Positions 17,900-26,654 of a stretch of DNA of 64,000 nucleotides are shown piece by piece. A model generated the notes under the pieces. It ran no database searches. It had not been told where the DNA came from and worked only from the letters and a program-made list of their open reading frames with translations. This stretch comes from Agrobacterium arsenijevicii. GTDB lineage: Bacteria; Pseudomonadota; Alphaproteobacteria; Rhizobiales; Rhizobiaceae. How positions within the stretch are numbered: position 1 is the stretch's first letter; every line of letters begins with the position of its first letter. The stretch covers positions 183,966 through 247,965 of the forward strand of contig JWIT01000008.1 in assembly GCA_000949895.1 (NCBI GenBank), given 5' to 3'. A program made the position numbers and the translations under genes.

Positions 17900-19936
17900 A
17901 TGCAGATCGATACAAGTTCATCTCCCCTGCCACTGGACGGTCCGCAATGGGGTCGGTTCCGCGTGCGTGAAGAGTTGCGAAGGGCGATGCTTGACCGGCG
18001 TTTCGACGAAGTCGAACGTATATTGGCGGCGCTTGAAGCGGCGTGGTGGCAGTCTGCCGATCTGGCGGATGACCACTATACCTATCTGGCAACCGACACC
18101 GGCATGTTCGACCTTGTCGATGTCGATGCAGCCCTCCGGCTAGACCTGCTGCAGGAGTGGAGCCGAGCCTATCCGGCCTCCTACCATGCAAGGCAAATCG
18201 CCGGTCAGTATTATTTTCGCCGGGCCTGCGATATCCGCACGGCTACCTGGGCATCTGATGTGGGAGAGGACCAGTGGCTTGCCGCCAACATGGCCTGCGT
18301 AACCGCAGCCGAGCATCTGTTGCAGGCGATGGCTCTTTCCGGGCGGCCTGCTCTCGCTGCCGAAACCATGATGCAGATGAGCCAGTATCTTGGCCAGCCA
18401 GACTTTGTCGATGCGCTGTTTCGCGGCTCGCGCATTGAAAAAACCATGCAGCGCGACGGGTTCGAGCCGGACCTATACGATGCCGCCTGTGCGCAGCTTG
18501 CCAGACACGGATTAAAGCCGCCCGGCGTCGTAACAGCGACATTGCCCGCTTCTCTTCCACCCCCGCAGCAGGCAGACGTCAAAAATCCGGGCTATTACTG
18601 GCTGCGTTATTGCCTTTCGCTGAAGCCGCGATGGGCCGATATTCTGGCAACTTATGCGCAATATCTGAGCCCGAGATGGGGTGGTGACGAAGGAGAGGTC
18701 GAAAAATTTGCCAACGGCCCATTATGCTCCGCGCTCACCGAGCAGGAACGTAATTCCGTCCGCTGGCCCGGTGTGCATGACGCCTTGACGCTCCCAGATT
18801 ATCCGGAGCCCGGCGATACCCGCGAGATCACCGCTCGGGAGAGGATCTTCAAGAAATGGCTGGCACGGGATCTGCCCGATCGCCTGCGTTTCATTTCCCT
18901 CGGGAAATATGCCAACTTCACCCATTATTCTCTCAAGGACGAAACACTGGCGCACCAGCGCCATGTCGAATCCGTCCGTTATTGCAAGGCACCGGGAACC
19001 TATCCGGCCATCGATGGTCCGTTCCGCGACTTCACCAACCTGATGCTGATCAAGCATTTTGAGGATCATGAGGGCGCCTTCGCAAACGTATTGCAAACCG
19101 CTGTCCGCCGCTTTGACGAGCCGACCATGCTAACTGTCGCGGCATTCGCCTGGCAGTTCGGCATGTGGGGCATCAACGCGGATGCAGCCATTGCCACGCG
19201 ATTGATCGATCGCGCGGCAGAGCTCGAACCACTCTATGAGCCCGACGAATTTACGCCGATGCATGCCTGCCGGATGATCTGGGATGGCGGCTTTCAAAAC
19301 GAGGCGGCGTATCTTACCCGCGCATTTGCCGAGAGACGCGTCTATTCCGCTGCGGCAAGCATGTACGACATTACAAGGGGATTCCGGCCGGATACCGAGC
19401 CGCAATTGCTCGACGCTGACGAGGCCGATCACTGGCTTGAGCGTGCGGTCGAGGAAGGCGAGCCGGTTGCGCTCTACAATTATGCCTGGCGTCTGGAAAA
19501 TGTCGATAATCTCGATCTGTCGGTCCGTGAGAATTTCGAACGTGTTCAGGAATATTACCGCGGGGGCCTTGAAGGCGGCGTGGACATGTCCGTCATCCGG
19601 CTAGCCAGCGTCGACCGCCGGCACGGAACCGAGGAGGAAAAGCAACAGGCCGTCGCCCATATGAAATCCCTCGTTGCCCACCATGACGACCATATTGCCG
19701 GCGAAGCCTATGGCGAGGTCATCCTGGCGTATAAATACGGCGACGGCGTTCCGAAGAGCGAGTTCATCGCCATGCAATGGTTCGACCGTTACAAGGAACT
19801 CTTCCCCAGCCATTCCTCCTTGGACTGGATGGAAACGCAGGTCTATGGATCGACCGGATTGCAAATGGCCGGGCGGGCGCTGAGGGCCTTCATCCTCGGC
19901 AAGAAGCTTTCAAGCGAGCATCTCCCGCCGAAATAA
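17900..19936 (+). CDS. DUF4034-like protein with Sel1-type repeats
   Basis: A 678-residue soluble protein without signal peptide. The N-terminal part (RRFDEVERILAALE; LLQEWSRAYPASYHARQIAG; YYFRRACDIR) follows the alpha-helical pattern I associate with DUF4034. The C-terminal third (HWLERAVEEGEPVALYNYAW; YYRGGLEGGVDMSVIRLASV; YKYGDGVPKSEFIAMQWFDR) has the alternating helices of Sel1/TPR repeats, typical of protein-protein scaffolds. ATG 17900 is preceded by GAGGAG. Its stop codon is immediately followed by the GTG of the protease gene (19937), so the two are probably translated together. Confidence 0.65.
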   Translation: MQIDTSSSPLPLDGPQWGRFRVREELRRAMLDRRFDEVERILAALEAAWWQSADLADDHYTYLATDTGMFDLVDVDAALRLDLLQEWSRAYPASYHARQIAGQYYFRRACDIRTATWASDVGEDQWLAANMACVTAAEHLLQAMALSGRPALAAETMMQMSQYLGQPDFVDALFRGSRIEKTMQRDGFEPDLYDAACAQLARHGLKPPGVVTATLPASLPPPQQADVKNPGYYWLRYCLSLKPRWADILATYAQYLSPRWGGDEGEVEKFANGPLCSALTEQERNSVRWPGVHDALTLPDYPEPGDTREITARERIFKKWLARDLPDRLRFISLGKYANFTHYSLKDETLAHQRHVESVRYCKAPGTYPAIDGPFRDFTNLMLIKHFEDHEGAFANVLQTAVRRFDEPTMLTVAAFAWQFGMWGINADAAIATRLIDRAAELEPLYEPDEFTPMHACRMIWDGGFQNEAAYLTRAFAERRVYSAAASMYDITRGFRPDTEPQLLDADEADHWLERAVEEGEPVALYNYAWRLENVDNLDLSVRENFERVQEYYRGGLEGGVDMSVIRLASVDRRHGTEEEKQQAVAHMKSLVAHHDDHIAGEAYGEVILAYKYGDGVPKSEFIAMQWFDRYKELFPSHSSLDWMETQVYGSTGLQMAGRALRAFILGKKLSSEHLPPK

Positions 19937-21826
19937 GTGACCGCCATGGCCAGTTCCCTCCAGTCACCGCGTGAAGGCAGATGGCGAGCTTTAGCCTGGC
20001 TCGCCTTCGGTGACCTGTTCTTGCTCACCTGCGGTTCCGCGCTGGTCCTGTCGCCTCTTTTGCTTGTGCTGCTGGTGCCGTCGCGGCTTCTGTTGATACT
20101 TCTTGCCTTGCCGGCGCTGTCATGGGTCTTTTACGGACTAATGGTCCTGCGTGCCTATGCGACGGTGCCGCCACCACCGGTCTCGGACGGAATATTGCTG
20201 GAGCCCGGTGAAGTTCCTGCTCTGGCCGGAGAGCTCGAGCGGTTGCGGCTTGCCTGCGACGCGCCCGCTTTCACGGCGGTCTATATCAATGCCGAGCTTA
20301 ACGCGTCCATCTACCAGACAGGGTCGCGTGCGGGTCAGCCGCAGCATGTTCTGGTGCTTGGCCTGCCGCTTCTTGGTCTTCTGACGGCAAAGCAGGCCGC
20401 CGCCGTCGTCACCCATGAATATGCGCATATTTCCCGGCTGCACGGCCATTTCGCTCGCTGGGCTTATGTGGCCCGCCAACGCTGGGCAGCACTTGGCGAA
20501 TTGCACGAGCGTAATCACCGGCTGATCACCGCCCCGCTCAGATTGTTTCTCTCCTGGTACGTGCCGCGGATGATGCGCGAGACGCTGGAGTTTTCACGCC
20601 GTTGCGAGATTGTTGCCGATGCGCAGGCGATTGCGGTTTGCGGCAGCGACATTGCATTTGAGGCGGAAGTCGCCCTGACGTTGCGGCAAAAGGCCATGTC
20701 CAGCCAGTTTTGGCCGGGCATATTTGCGCGGGCAGGCAATGATGACATCGCTCGGATACAGCCGTTTGCGCAACTTTTGACGGAGCCAATGAGCAGCCGT
20801 CCGCGTGACGACGCGCAAGCAGCGGTCTGGTTGCACGAAAGCCTTTGTCAGAAACCGGATATTCACAACACCCACCCGGTCTTTGCCGAACGTATCGCCG
20901 CAACGGGACTTGATCCGGCAGGCCCGCTTCCCGATCATCTGCCCTGGTGTCTCGAAGAGACGTCAGCTGCCGCAGATTGGCTGGGAGAGCAGGCACAAAT
21001 TATCGCCGCACAACTCGATGGCGATTGGCGTAAAAACGCCGCGCATGGCTGGCAGGATGCAAGGGAATGGCAAGCGCATCAGAAAAGCGAGTTCTCAAGA
21101 CTTTTGCAGCGTCGCGAACAACAGGTGTTTGACGAGCAGGATTGGTTGCAGCTGGCGAGACTGGCGGAGAAATTCGATCCTGCAGGCACCCTTCGAGCAG
21201 AGGCTATTGCGGAAGGATTGCAGCACTCGCCGGAAGACGTGGCGCTATTGCAGCTTAAGGCTGGCGATCTGGAGCAGGTCGGCGATATTCACGGGGCGAT
21301 ATCCCTATGGCATCGCATCGGCCAGAACCCGTCTTCCCGCCAATATCAGGTCCATCGCCACCTGTGTGAACTCCATTTGCGGACCGGAGACAAGGTGGCG
21401 GCAGAACACCATCGGCAAGTCGCAGACAGATTATGGACGGACGACGATGCAGGGCAATCCATCTTCGAAGGTCTCCATCCCCATGGAATGGATGCCGCCG
21501 AACTCACCCTGCTGCAGACCACACTTCAACCGCTCTTCCAGCACGCACGCGCCATCTGGCTTTGCCGCGACACACCGCCCGATGCGCCAACCCCGCCGCG
21601 ATGGTTCCTCTATGTTGAGGCCTATGACGGCTGGTTCATGCGTCTGGTCGGCAGGTTGACCGGCGAGGAGGATATCCAGTCCTCCGCCTGCAAACGACTG
21701 CTGAACCGCTTGCAGCCGCGGCTGCATCTCCATCCGGAGGTCTATTTCATCGGGCCGAATGATCCTATCCCGGCCCATTGCAAGCAGGACAGCCTGATCG
21801 CCCAAGCCGGCGCCGCCGTTCCGTAG
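19937..21826 (+). CDS. M48-family-like membrane metalloprotease with C-terminal TPR-like region
   Basis: A 629-residue protein with two or three membrane helices within residues 17-75, a zinc motif HEYAH (160-164) and a downstream glutamate in RRCEIVADAQA (Glu224, with Asp228), matching the HExxH...ExxxD layout of M48 peptidases (HtpX, Oma1, Ste24, LoiP type). The C-terminal 250 residues hold TPR-like helices (DVALLQLKAGDLEQVGDIHG; RHLCELHLRTGDKVAAEHH). GTG 19937 abuts the upstream stop; ATG 19946 is the alternative. M48 proteins act in membrane-protein quality control. Coupling to a Sel1/DUF4034 protein suggests an adaptor-protease pair (inference). Confidence 0.8.
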   Translation: MTAMASSLQSPREGRWRALAWLAFGDLFLLTCGSALVLSPLLLVLLVPSRLLLILLALPALSWVFYGLMVLRAYATVPPPPVSDGILLEPGEVPALAGELERLRLACDAPAFTAVYINAELNASIYQTGSRAGQPQHVLVLGLPLLGLLTAKQAAAVVTHEYAHISRLHGHFARWAYVARQRWAALGELHERNHRLITAPLRLFLSWYVPRMMRETLEFSRRCEIVADAQAIAVCGSDIAFEAEVALTLRQKAMSSQFWPGIFARAGNDDIARIQPFAQLLTEPMSSRPRDDAQAAVWLHESLCQKPDIHNTHPVFAERIAATGLDPAGPLPDHLPWCLEETSAAADWLGEQAQIIAAQLDGDWRKNAAHGWQDAREWQAHQKSEFSRLLQRREQQVFDEQDWLQLARLAEKFDPAGTLRAEAIAEGLQHSPEDVALLQLKAGDLEQVGDIHGAISLWHRIGQNPSSRQYQVHRHLCELHLRTGDKVAAEHHRQVADRLWTDDDAGQSIFEGLHPHGMDAAELTLLQTTLQPLFQHARAIWLCRDTPPDAPTPPRWFLYVEAYDGWFMRLVGRLTGEEDIQSSACKRLLNRLQPRLHLHPEVYFIGPNDPIPAHCKQDSLIAQAGAAVP

Positions 21827-21846
21827 ATCATCAGCTGATCCTATCC

Positions 21847-21878
21847 CTTTCGATCGTCGCGGTCGCGACGATCGAAAG
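21847..21878. terminator. Bidirectional hairpin between convergent genes
   Basis: A perfect 14-base inverted repeat (21847-21860 with 21865-21878) and a four-base GGTC loop lie between the stop codons of the M48-type gene and the nadE-like gene. No long T tract follows on either strand, but the stem is strong and its place between converging genes fits a shared terminator. Confidence 0.65.
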
Positions 21879-21895
21879 CATCAAATGGAAAAGTC

Positions 21896-22894
21896 TCAGG
21901 CTTTCACCTGAACGCCCTCATGGAAATGGATAGGTATGTGGTGCAGATAATGCGCCACCTTTCGCTTGGCGGCGATATCGGTCCAGACGAACCGGACGTT
22001 GTCCTCACTCAGCCCGGTCGCCGTGGCAATCTCGGTCGCAGGCATGCTGTTTTCCAGACCGTAGAGGCAGATATCCATCTTGTCGTAAGGCAGGGCGAAA
22101 TAGAACTCTTCCTGCGTCTGTGGCATGGAGTAGGTATCTGTCGTCGGCGGGCGGGAGCGGATTTCCTGCGGGACGCCGAGGTGGGCCGCGAGTTGATAGA
22201 CCTGCGATTTGTAAAGATGAGCAATCGGCTTGATATCGGCAGCGCCATCGCCGTTCTTGACGAAGAAACCCTGGTCGTATTCCAGCCTGTTCGGGGTTCC
22301 GAGCACCGCGAAGTTCAGGCGGTCGGCGTGATAGTATTCAAACTGCTTGCGCGTGCGCTGCTTCATGTTCGTCGCGGCAACGATGCCGAGATAGGCTTTT
22401 GCAGAGAGGCGAACCTTGCGCGTTTCGCCCGATGGCGAACGGACGACGAGCGAGGAGATATTATAGGCGCCGGTACTCATGGCGTTGTCGAAGACGATTT
22501 TGGAGGCCCAGCCCGGCCCATATTCGGGGACAACCTCGCGGATGAAACCATCACGCCTTTCATAACAACCCATCGCGGCAAGCGAAGGGCCGATATCTTC
22601 GAGCACACAGTCCATACCGAGCTTCGTCGCCAACGCCTGCCCCAACCGCAGGCTTTCCGGGTCGGAATCATTTTCCGGCATGAACAGGCCAATAACATTT
22701 CCTGCCCCGAGCGCATGGACGGCGAGTGCGGCGCAGACGCTGGAATCGATGCCACCGGAAATGCCGAGCACCAGCCCCCGCTTGCGCAGGTCGAAACGAA
22801 GCGACTTGCGGATTTTTTCGGCGATACGCTCTACCTCCGCCGCCGCATCAAGTTCAAGCGGTGAGAAAGGCAGGCTGTGTGCATTGTTCGTCAT
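21896..22894 (-). CDS. nadE: NAD(+) synthetase-like, ammonia-dependent type (no glutaminase domain)
   Basis: A 332-residue member of the NAD synthase/ATP pyrophosphatase family. It has the P-loop SGGIDSS (residues 46-52), FMPENDSDPESLRLGQALA, the TNMKQRTRKQFEYYHAD block, GTPNRLEYDQGFFVKNGDGA and the SRPPTTDTYS loop. All of these match NadE, which adenylates nicotinate adenine dinucleotide and amidates it. There is no nitrilase-type glutaminase domain, so it would use free ammonia or another amine. ATG 22894 overlaps the stop of the acyl-ligase gene (ATGA) and the gene closes a five-gene biosynthetic operon. It could be a true NAD synthetase or a relative repurposed as an amide synthetase. Confidence 0.88.
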   Translation of the reverse strand: MTNNAHSLPFSPLELDAAAEVERIAEKIRKSLRFDLRKRGLVLGISGGIDSSVCAALAVHALGAGNVIGLFMPENDSDPESLRLGQALATKLGMDCVLEDIGPSLAAMGCYERRDGFIREVVPEYGPGWASKIVFDNAMSTGAYNISSLVVRSPSGETRKVRLSAKAYLGIVAATNMKQRTRKQFEYYHADRLNFAVLGTPNRLEYDQGFFVKNGDGAADIKPIAHLYKSQVYQLAAHLGVPQEIRSRPPTTDTYSMPQTQEEFYFALPYDKMDICLYGLENSMPATEIATATGLSEDNVRFVWTDIAAKRKVAHYLHHIPIHFHEGVQVKA

Positions 22895-24423
22895 CGATTG
22901 TTCTCCGTATCTTGAGCAGCGAGGCGGCGACTGACCTTGCCAGTATCCGTGGTCGGCAGGAAATCGCGAAATTCAACCAGTGTTGGCACCATATGGGTTT
23001 CGAGGTGCAGGGCGCAGTAGCGCATGACGTCTTTTGCGGTGATCGCCTCGCCGGATACGATCACGATAGCCTTGACCGCCTGACCGAAAACCTCGTGCGC
23101 AACGCCGACGACCAAGGCGTCCGATACGCCCGGCATCGCTTGCAGCACAGCCTCGACCGCCAGCGGCGCAACCTTTTCGCCGCGCGATTTGATGATATCG
23201 TCCTTGCGGGCAACGAAGGTGAGATAACCCTCGGCATCGCAGGTAAACAGATCGCCGGTATGAAGACGCATCCGGCCCGTCACGGTGTCAACGTGCAAAG
23301 CGCGGGCTGTGGCCGCCTCGTTGCGCCAGTAACCGCGCATGACATGCGGCCCGCTGACCACGAGTTCGCCAACCTCTCCGGGCGGCAGGCTGTCACCCGC
23401 CTCGTTCACCACCTCGACGGCAGTGCCGGGAATGGCGATGCCGACCGAACCACGTTTCCGGTCGAGGTCTTCCGGCGGCAGAAAGCTGATGCGGGTGCAC
23501 TCCGTCTGGCCATACATGCAGAACAGGTGCACATGCGGCAGAAAGGTTCGCAGCCAGTCACTATGGGTGGGCGACAGGGGTGCGGCGGCGGCAGTGATGT
23601 AGCGCAGGCTTTCGAACAGCGCCGGCGACAGATCGCGCGTCTGCATCATGATGGACAGCATGGTCGGCACCAGCGCGAAACCGGTAATTCGCTCTTCGCG
23701 GATACGCTCGAAAATCAGATGCGGATAAGCGAAGGATTTCTCGATCACCAGCGTGCCGCCAACGAAGACGCTGGAGAGCAGCTGGTTGAGGCCATATCCG
23801 AACGAAAGCGGCAATACGCCAAGCAGAATGTCCTCCGGCGTGTTGCCGAGATAGGACGTAATCGAACGGACGGCCGCATCGAGATTGTCATGCGCCAGCA
23901 TCACGCCCTTCGGCTCGCCGGTGGAACCCGATGTGTAGATGATCACCGCCAGATCGGTCTCTGGCAGGTTTTGCGGTAGTGCGGCGGGCGGTTCCTCAAG
24001 CAACGCGTCGAAATCGACACCATCACCGGGCGGGTTCGAAGCGCCGCAAACGATGCGCAACAGCGGGGAAGAACCGGCCGCGTCCGAAACCACCTTTTCC
24101 AGCCGGGCCTCGGCAACCACCGCAAAGGGGGTGCAACTGTCCAGAATTTGCGAAAGGCGCGCGGCCTTGGACGATGGGTTGACCGGGCAGGCAACAGCGC
24201 CTGCCATCCAGCAACCGAAAACCGCAACCGCCATGCGCCAGCCATTGTCCAGCAAAAGGACGACACGGTCTCCCCGGCTTGCGCCCCGCGCAATCAGAGC
24301 GGTGGCGAAAGCCTCGCTCATCGTCTTGAGTTCGCCGTAACTCAGGCGTGTCTCACCAGCCACCAGCGCCGTCTTGCCGGCATGGCGCTCCGCACTTCGA
24401 TGCAGGTAGTGATCGATACGCAA
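22891..24423 (-). CDS. AMP-forming acyl-CoA/acyl-ACP ligase
   Basis: A 510-residue ANL-superfamily adenylating enzyme. Core motifs are visible: YTSGSTGEPKG (163-173), YGQTE, the TGD hinge-region motif, RKDDIIKSRGEKV and the C-terminal catalytic lysine in TTDTGKVSRR (Lys496). The enzyme should activate a carboxylic acid as acyl-AMP and load it onto a thiol, most likely the carrier protein encoded 18 bases upstream at 24442-24705. Similar ligases occur beside carrier proteins and AsnB-type amidotransferases in exosortase-linked exopolysaccharide loci and in small amide pathways. The acid substrate cannot be predicted from sequence by eye. Confidence 0.9.
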   Translation of the reverse strand: MRIDHYLHRSAERHAGKTALVAGETRLSYGELKTMSEAFATALIARGASRGDRVVLLLDNGWRMAVAVFGCWMAGAVACPVNPSSKAARLSQILDSCTPFAVVAEARLEKVVSDAAGSSPLLRIVCGASNPPGDGVDFDALLEEPPAALPQNLPETDLAVIIYTSGSTGEPKGVMLAHDNLDAAVRSITSYLGNTPEDILLGVLPLSFGYGLNQLLSSVFVGGTLVIEKSFAYPHLIFERIREERITGFALVPTMLSIMMQTRDLSPALFESLRYITAAAAPLSPTHSDWLRTFLPHVHLFCMYGQTECTRISFLPPEDLDRKRGSVGIAIPGTAVEVVNEAGDSLPPGEVGELVVSGPHVMRGYWRNEAATARALHVDTVTGRMRLHTGDLFTCDAEGYLTFVARKDDIIKSRGEKVAPLAVEAVLQAMPGVSDALVVGVAHEVFGQAVKAIVIVSGEAITAKDVMRYCALHLETHMVPTLVEFRDFLPTTDTGKVSRRLAAQDTENNR

Positions 24424-24441
24424 TGGCCGCTTCCCGGAATT

Positions 24442-24705
24442 TCAGGCGGTCTGCATACGGCCGATGAAGGCAGCGATGTTGTCGATCGTATCGAGATTGG
24501 CCGGCACGATGTCGCCATCGGCAACGCGGACGCCATAACGTTCCTCGATGAAGCTTACCAATTCGAGAATTCCGGTGGAATCGACCATGTCATTATCGAT
24601 CAGCGAAAGATCGTCGCCAAACGACCGGCTTTCGTCGCCAAACAGAAAGTTTTCGATGATGAAACCGCGAATTTCGGCTTTCGTGCCGGTGCTTTCAGTG
24701 GTCAT
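24442..24705 (-). CDS. Acyl carrier protein
   Basis: An 87-residue acidic carrier protein. The phosphopantetheine attachment serine is Ser43 in LIDNDMVDSTGILELVSFIE, a DS motif variant with Thr in place of the common Leu after Ser. The helix EERYGVRVADGDIVPANLDT matches ACP helix II-III patterns. It overlaps the end of the amidotransferase gene by ATGA and lies 18 bases before the ligase gene. It is not in a fatty-acid synthesis context, so it is likely a dedicated carrier for this operon's product. Confidence 0.9.
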   Translation of the reverse strand: MTTESTGTKAEIRGFIIENFLFGDESRSFGDDLSLIDNDMVDSTGILELVSFIEERYGVRVADGDIVPANLDTIDNIAAFIGRMQTA

Positions 24706-26654
24706 TTAGAGCTTCCTTCGATTTTTTGCGATTGTGTTGCGGAATTCGAGGTCGTGGCGGCGTGCAGGAGCTGGGTCGAGAGTATCCCGACGAAGGCGGC
24801 GTTATCGCGAAAGCCGGTCGCCTGTTTTTGCCGCACCTTGGATGTCAGCTTTTCGACCGCCAGGGTGTTGAACAGGCCGGTGGTCTTGACTTGACCGGCA
24901 GAAAGTACGGCGTCGAGATAGCCCGCATCCGCGAAAGCTTCCGCATCGGGGGCACGGTAGGGCTGCTTTGGTCGGTTGAGGATCGCATCGGGCACCAGTC
25001 CGGTTGCTGCCTGCTTGAGGATGTATTTTTCCTTCAGACCACGCAGTTTCGCCTCGGGATGGAGCGCGGCGGCAAAGTCTACCACACGGGGATCAAGGAA
25101 CGGAAACCGGCCCTCAACCCCATTGGCCATCATCACCCGGTCGCCCTGGCTGGAAAGAATATAGCCGGGCAAAAGAAATGCTGTCTCAAGATACTGCGCC
25201 TGATGTAGCGGATGCCAGCGGCGGAAATCCTCCGGCAATTGTGCCGCAAAATCGGCCGCCGCGTCATAATCACCCAACTCACCCCTCAATTCGGCGGAGA
25301 AGAAGATTTTCGCCGCCGCCGTCGAACGCAAACGTGGTCGATGGGAGAAGAGCGGCTCATCGGAAGCTTCCGCGCCAAAGGAGAAAAAGCGCGCCAGATA
25401 ATCCGGCGTCTGCTGTTTCAGCCCCGGCAGATAGGGATAGAGCCGCTGGAACAGTTTCGGCCGGCGGGCCGATTGCGGCTGGCGGCTGCAAAACCGCCGC
25501 ACGCGCGCCTCGCGGAAAATATCGTAGCCGGCGAATAGTTCGTCCGCGCCCTCGCCGGTCAACACTACCTTCATGCCCCGTTCGCGCACGTGCCGGGAGA
25601 GCAGGTAAAGCGGCACCGGCGCGGTGCGAAGAATGGGCGTCTGCACATGCTCCATGACCTCAGGAATGTATTGCGCTATGTCCTGCGTCGAACACTCCGT
25701 GGTTTCGGATGCGACGCCGAGGTGCTGGCTCATCGCTTTTTGCCAGATACGTTCGTCGTGCTCCTCGCTTTCGAAGGCCAGCGAAAAGGTGCGCAGACCT
25801 TGGCTGACGCTTTCAGCGGCCAAGGCGGAAACGAGGGAGGAATCCAGCCCGCCCGACAGATAGGAGCCGACAGGCACATCGGCGCGAAGCCTGATCCGCG
25901 TTGCGTCGGCCAGCAGCGCCGTCAGTTCCTCCACCTGGGCACCGAGGCTTGCCGCCGGTGCCACGTCCTTGCTATCGGGATAGGAAAGCTGCCACCAGCG
26001 CCGCACGGTGGACGTGCCATCGCGCAGGATCATCATATGCCCGGGCGGCAATTCGTGAATGCCGCGAAAGGCGGTACGCGGCGGCAACGGAAACCAGAAT
26101 GTAAATATCTGATCCAGCGCCACCGGATCGATTTCAGCCGTCATTCCCGGCAGGGCCAGAAGCGCCCCGATCTCGGATGCGAAATAAAACGTGCCTTCGT
26201 GCCATGTATAATAAAGCGGTCGAACGCCCATCCGGTCTCGCGCAAGCACCAGCGTGTCGTTGCGGGCGTCATGCAGGGCGAAGGCGAAGTCCCCGTTGAA
26301 TTCGTTGAGGCAATCCAGACCTTTGTCGCGATAATCATGCAGGATGACTTCGGTGTCGGAGTGGGTACGGAACTGGTGACCGCGCGTGGACAGCGTTTCA
26401 CGCAGTTCGACGTGATTGAAGATTTCGCCGTTGAAGGAAATCGCGAGATCGTCCTCCACCGTGCACATCGGCTGCGCACCATCGGCAATGCCCACAATCG
26501 CCAACCGTGCGTGGGCAAGGCCGACATCGCCACGCAGCAGGGTTCCATGCGCATCTGGACCGCGATGACTAAGGCGAGAGGCCATCAGCGCAAGGCGCTC
26601 GTTTGCGCGCTCGGCCGGCATGTCGTGTCGGTAAAATCCGGCAATTCCGCACAT
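24702..26654 (-). CDS. asnB: Asparagine synthetase (glutamine-hydrolysing)-like amidotransferase
   Basis: A 650-residue AsnB-family protein. Cys2 after the start (MCGIAGFYRHD) is the class II glutaminase nucleophile, with SHRGPDAHG, SFNGEIFNHVELR and SDTEVILHDY supporting residues. The synthetase domain carries the ATP pyrophosphate loop SGGLDSS (267-273) and TGEGADELFAGYDIF. It should take nitrogen from glutamine and amidate a carboxylate via an acyl-AMP. Given the carrier protein and ligase beside it, the acceptor may be a pathway acid rather than aspartate. Translation is coupled upstream (TAATG) and downstream (ATGA). Confidence 0.9.
   Translation of the reverse strand: MCGIAGFYRHDMPAERANERLALMASRLSHRGPDAHGTLLRGDVGLAHARLAIVGIADGAQPMCTVEDDLAISFNGEIFNHVELRETLSTRGHQFRTHSDTEVILHDYRDKGLDCLNEFNGDFAFALHDARNDTLVLARDRMGVRPLYYTWHEGTFYFASEIGALLALPGMTAEIDPVALDQIFTFWFPLPPRTAFRGIHELPPGHMMILRDGTSTVRRWWQLSYPDSKDVAPAASLGAQVEELTALLADATRIRLRADVPVGSYLSGGLDSSLVSALAAESVSQGLRTFSLAFESEEHDERIWQKAMSQHLGVASETTECSTQDIAQYIPEVMEHVQTPILRTAPVPLYLLSRHVRERGMKVVLTGEGADELFAGYDIFREARVRRFCSRQPQSARRPKLFQRLYPYLPGLKQQTPDYLARFFSFGAEASDEPLFSHRPRLRSTAAAKIFFSAELRGELGDYDAAADFAAQLPEDFRRWHPLHQAQYLETAFLLPGYILSSQGDRVMMANGVEGRFPFLDPRVVDFAAALHPEAKLRGLKEKYILKQAATGLVPDAILNRPKQPYRAPDAEAFADAGYLDAVLSAGQVKTTGLFNTLAVEKLTSKVRQKQATGFRDNAAFVGILSTQLLHAATTSNSATQSQKIEGSSK

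Noticed and set aside
22726..23979. 417-residue plus-strand open frame opposite the acyl ligase gene
   Set aside because: Antisense to a gene with all ANL motifs; no start signal or domain seen.
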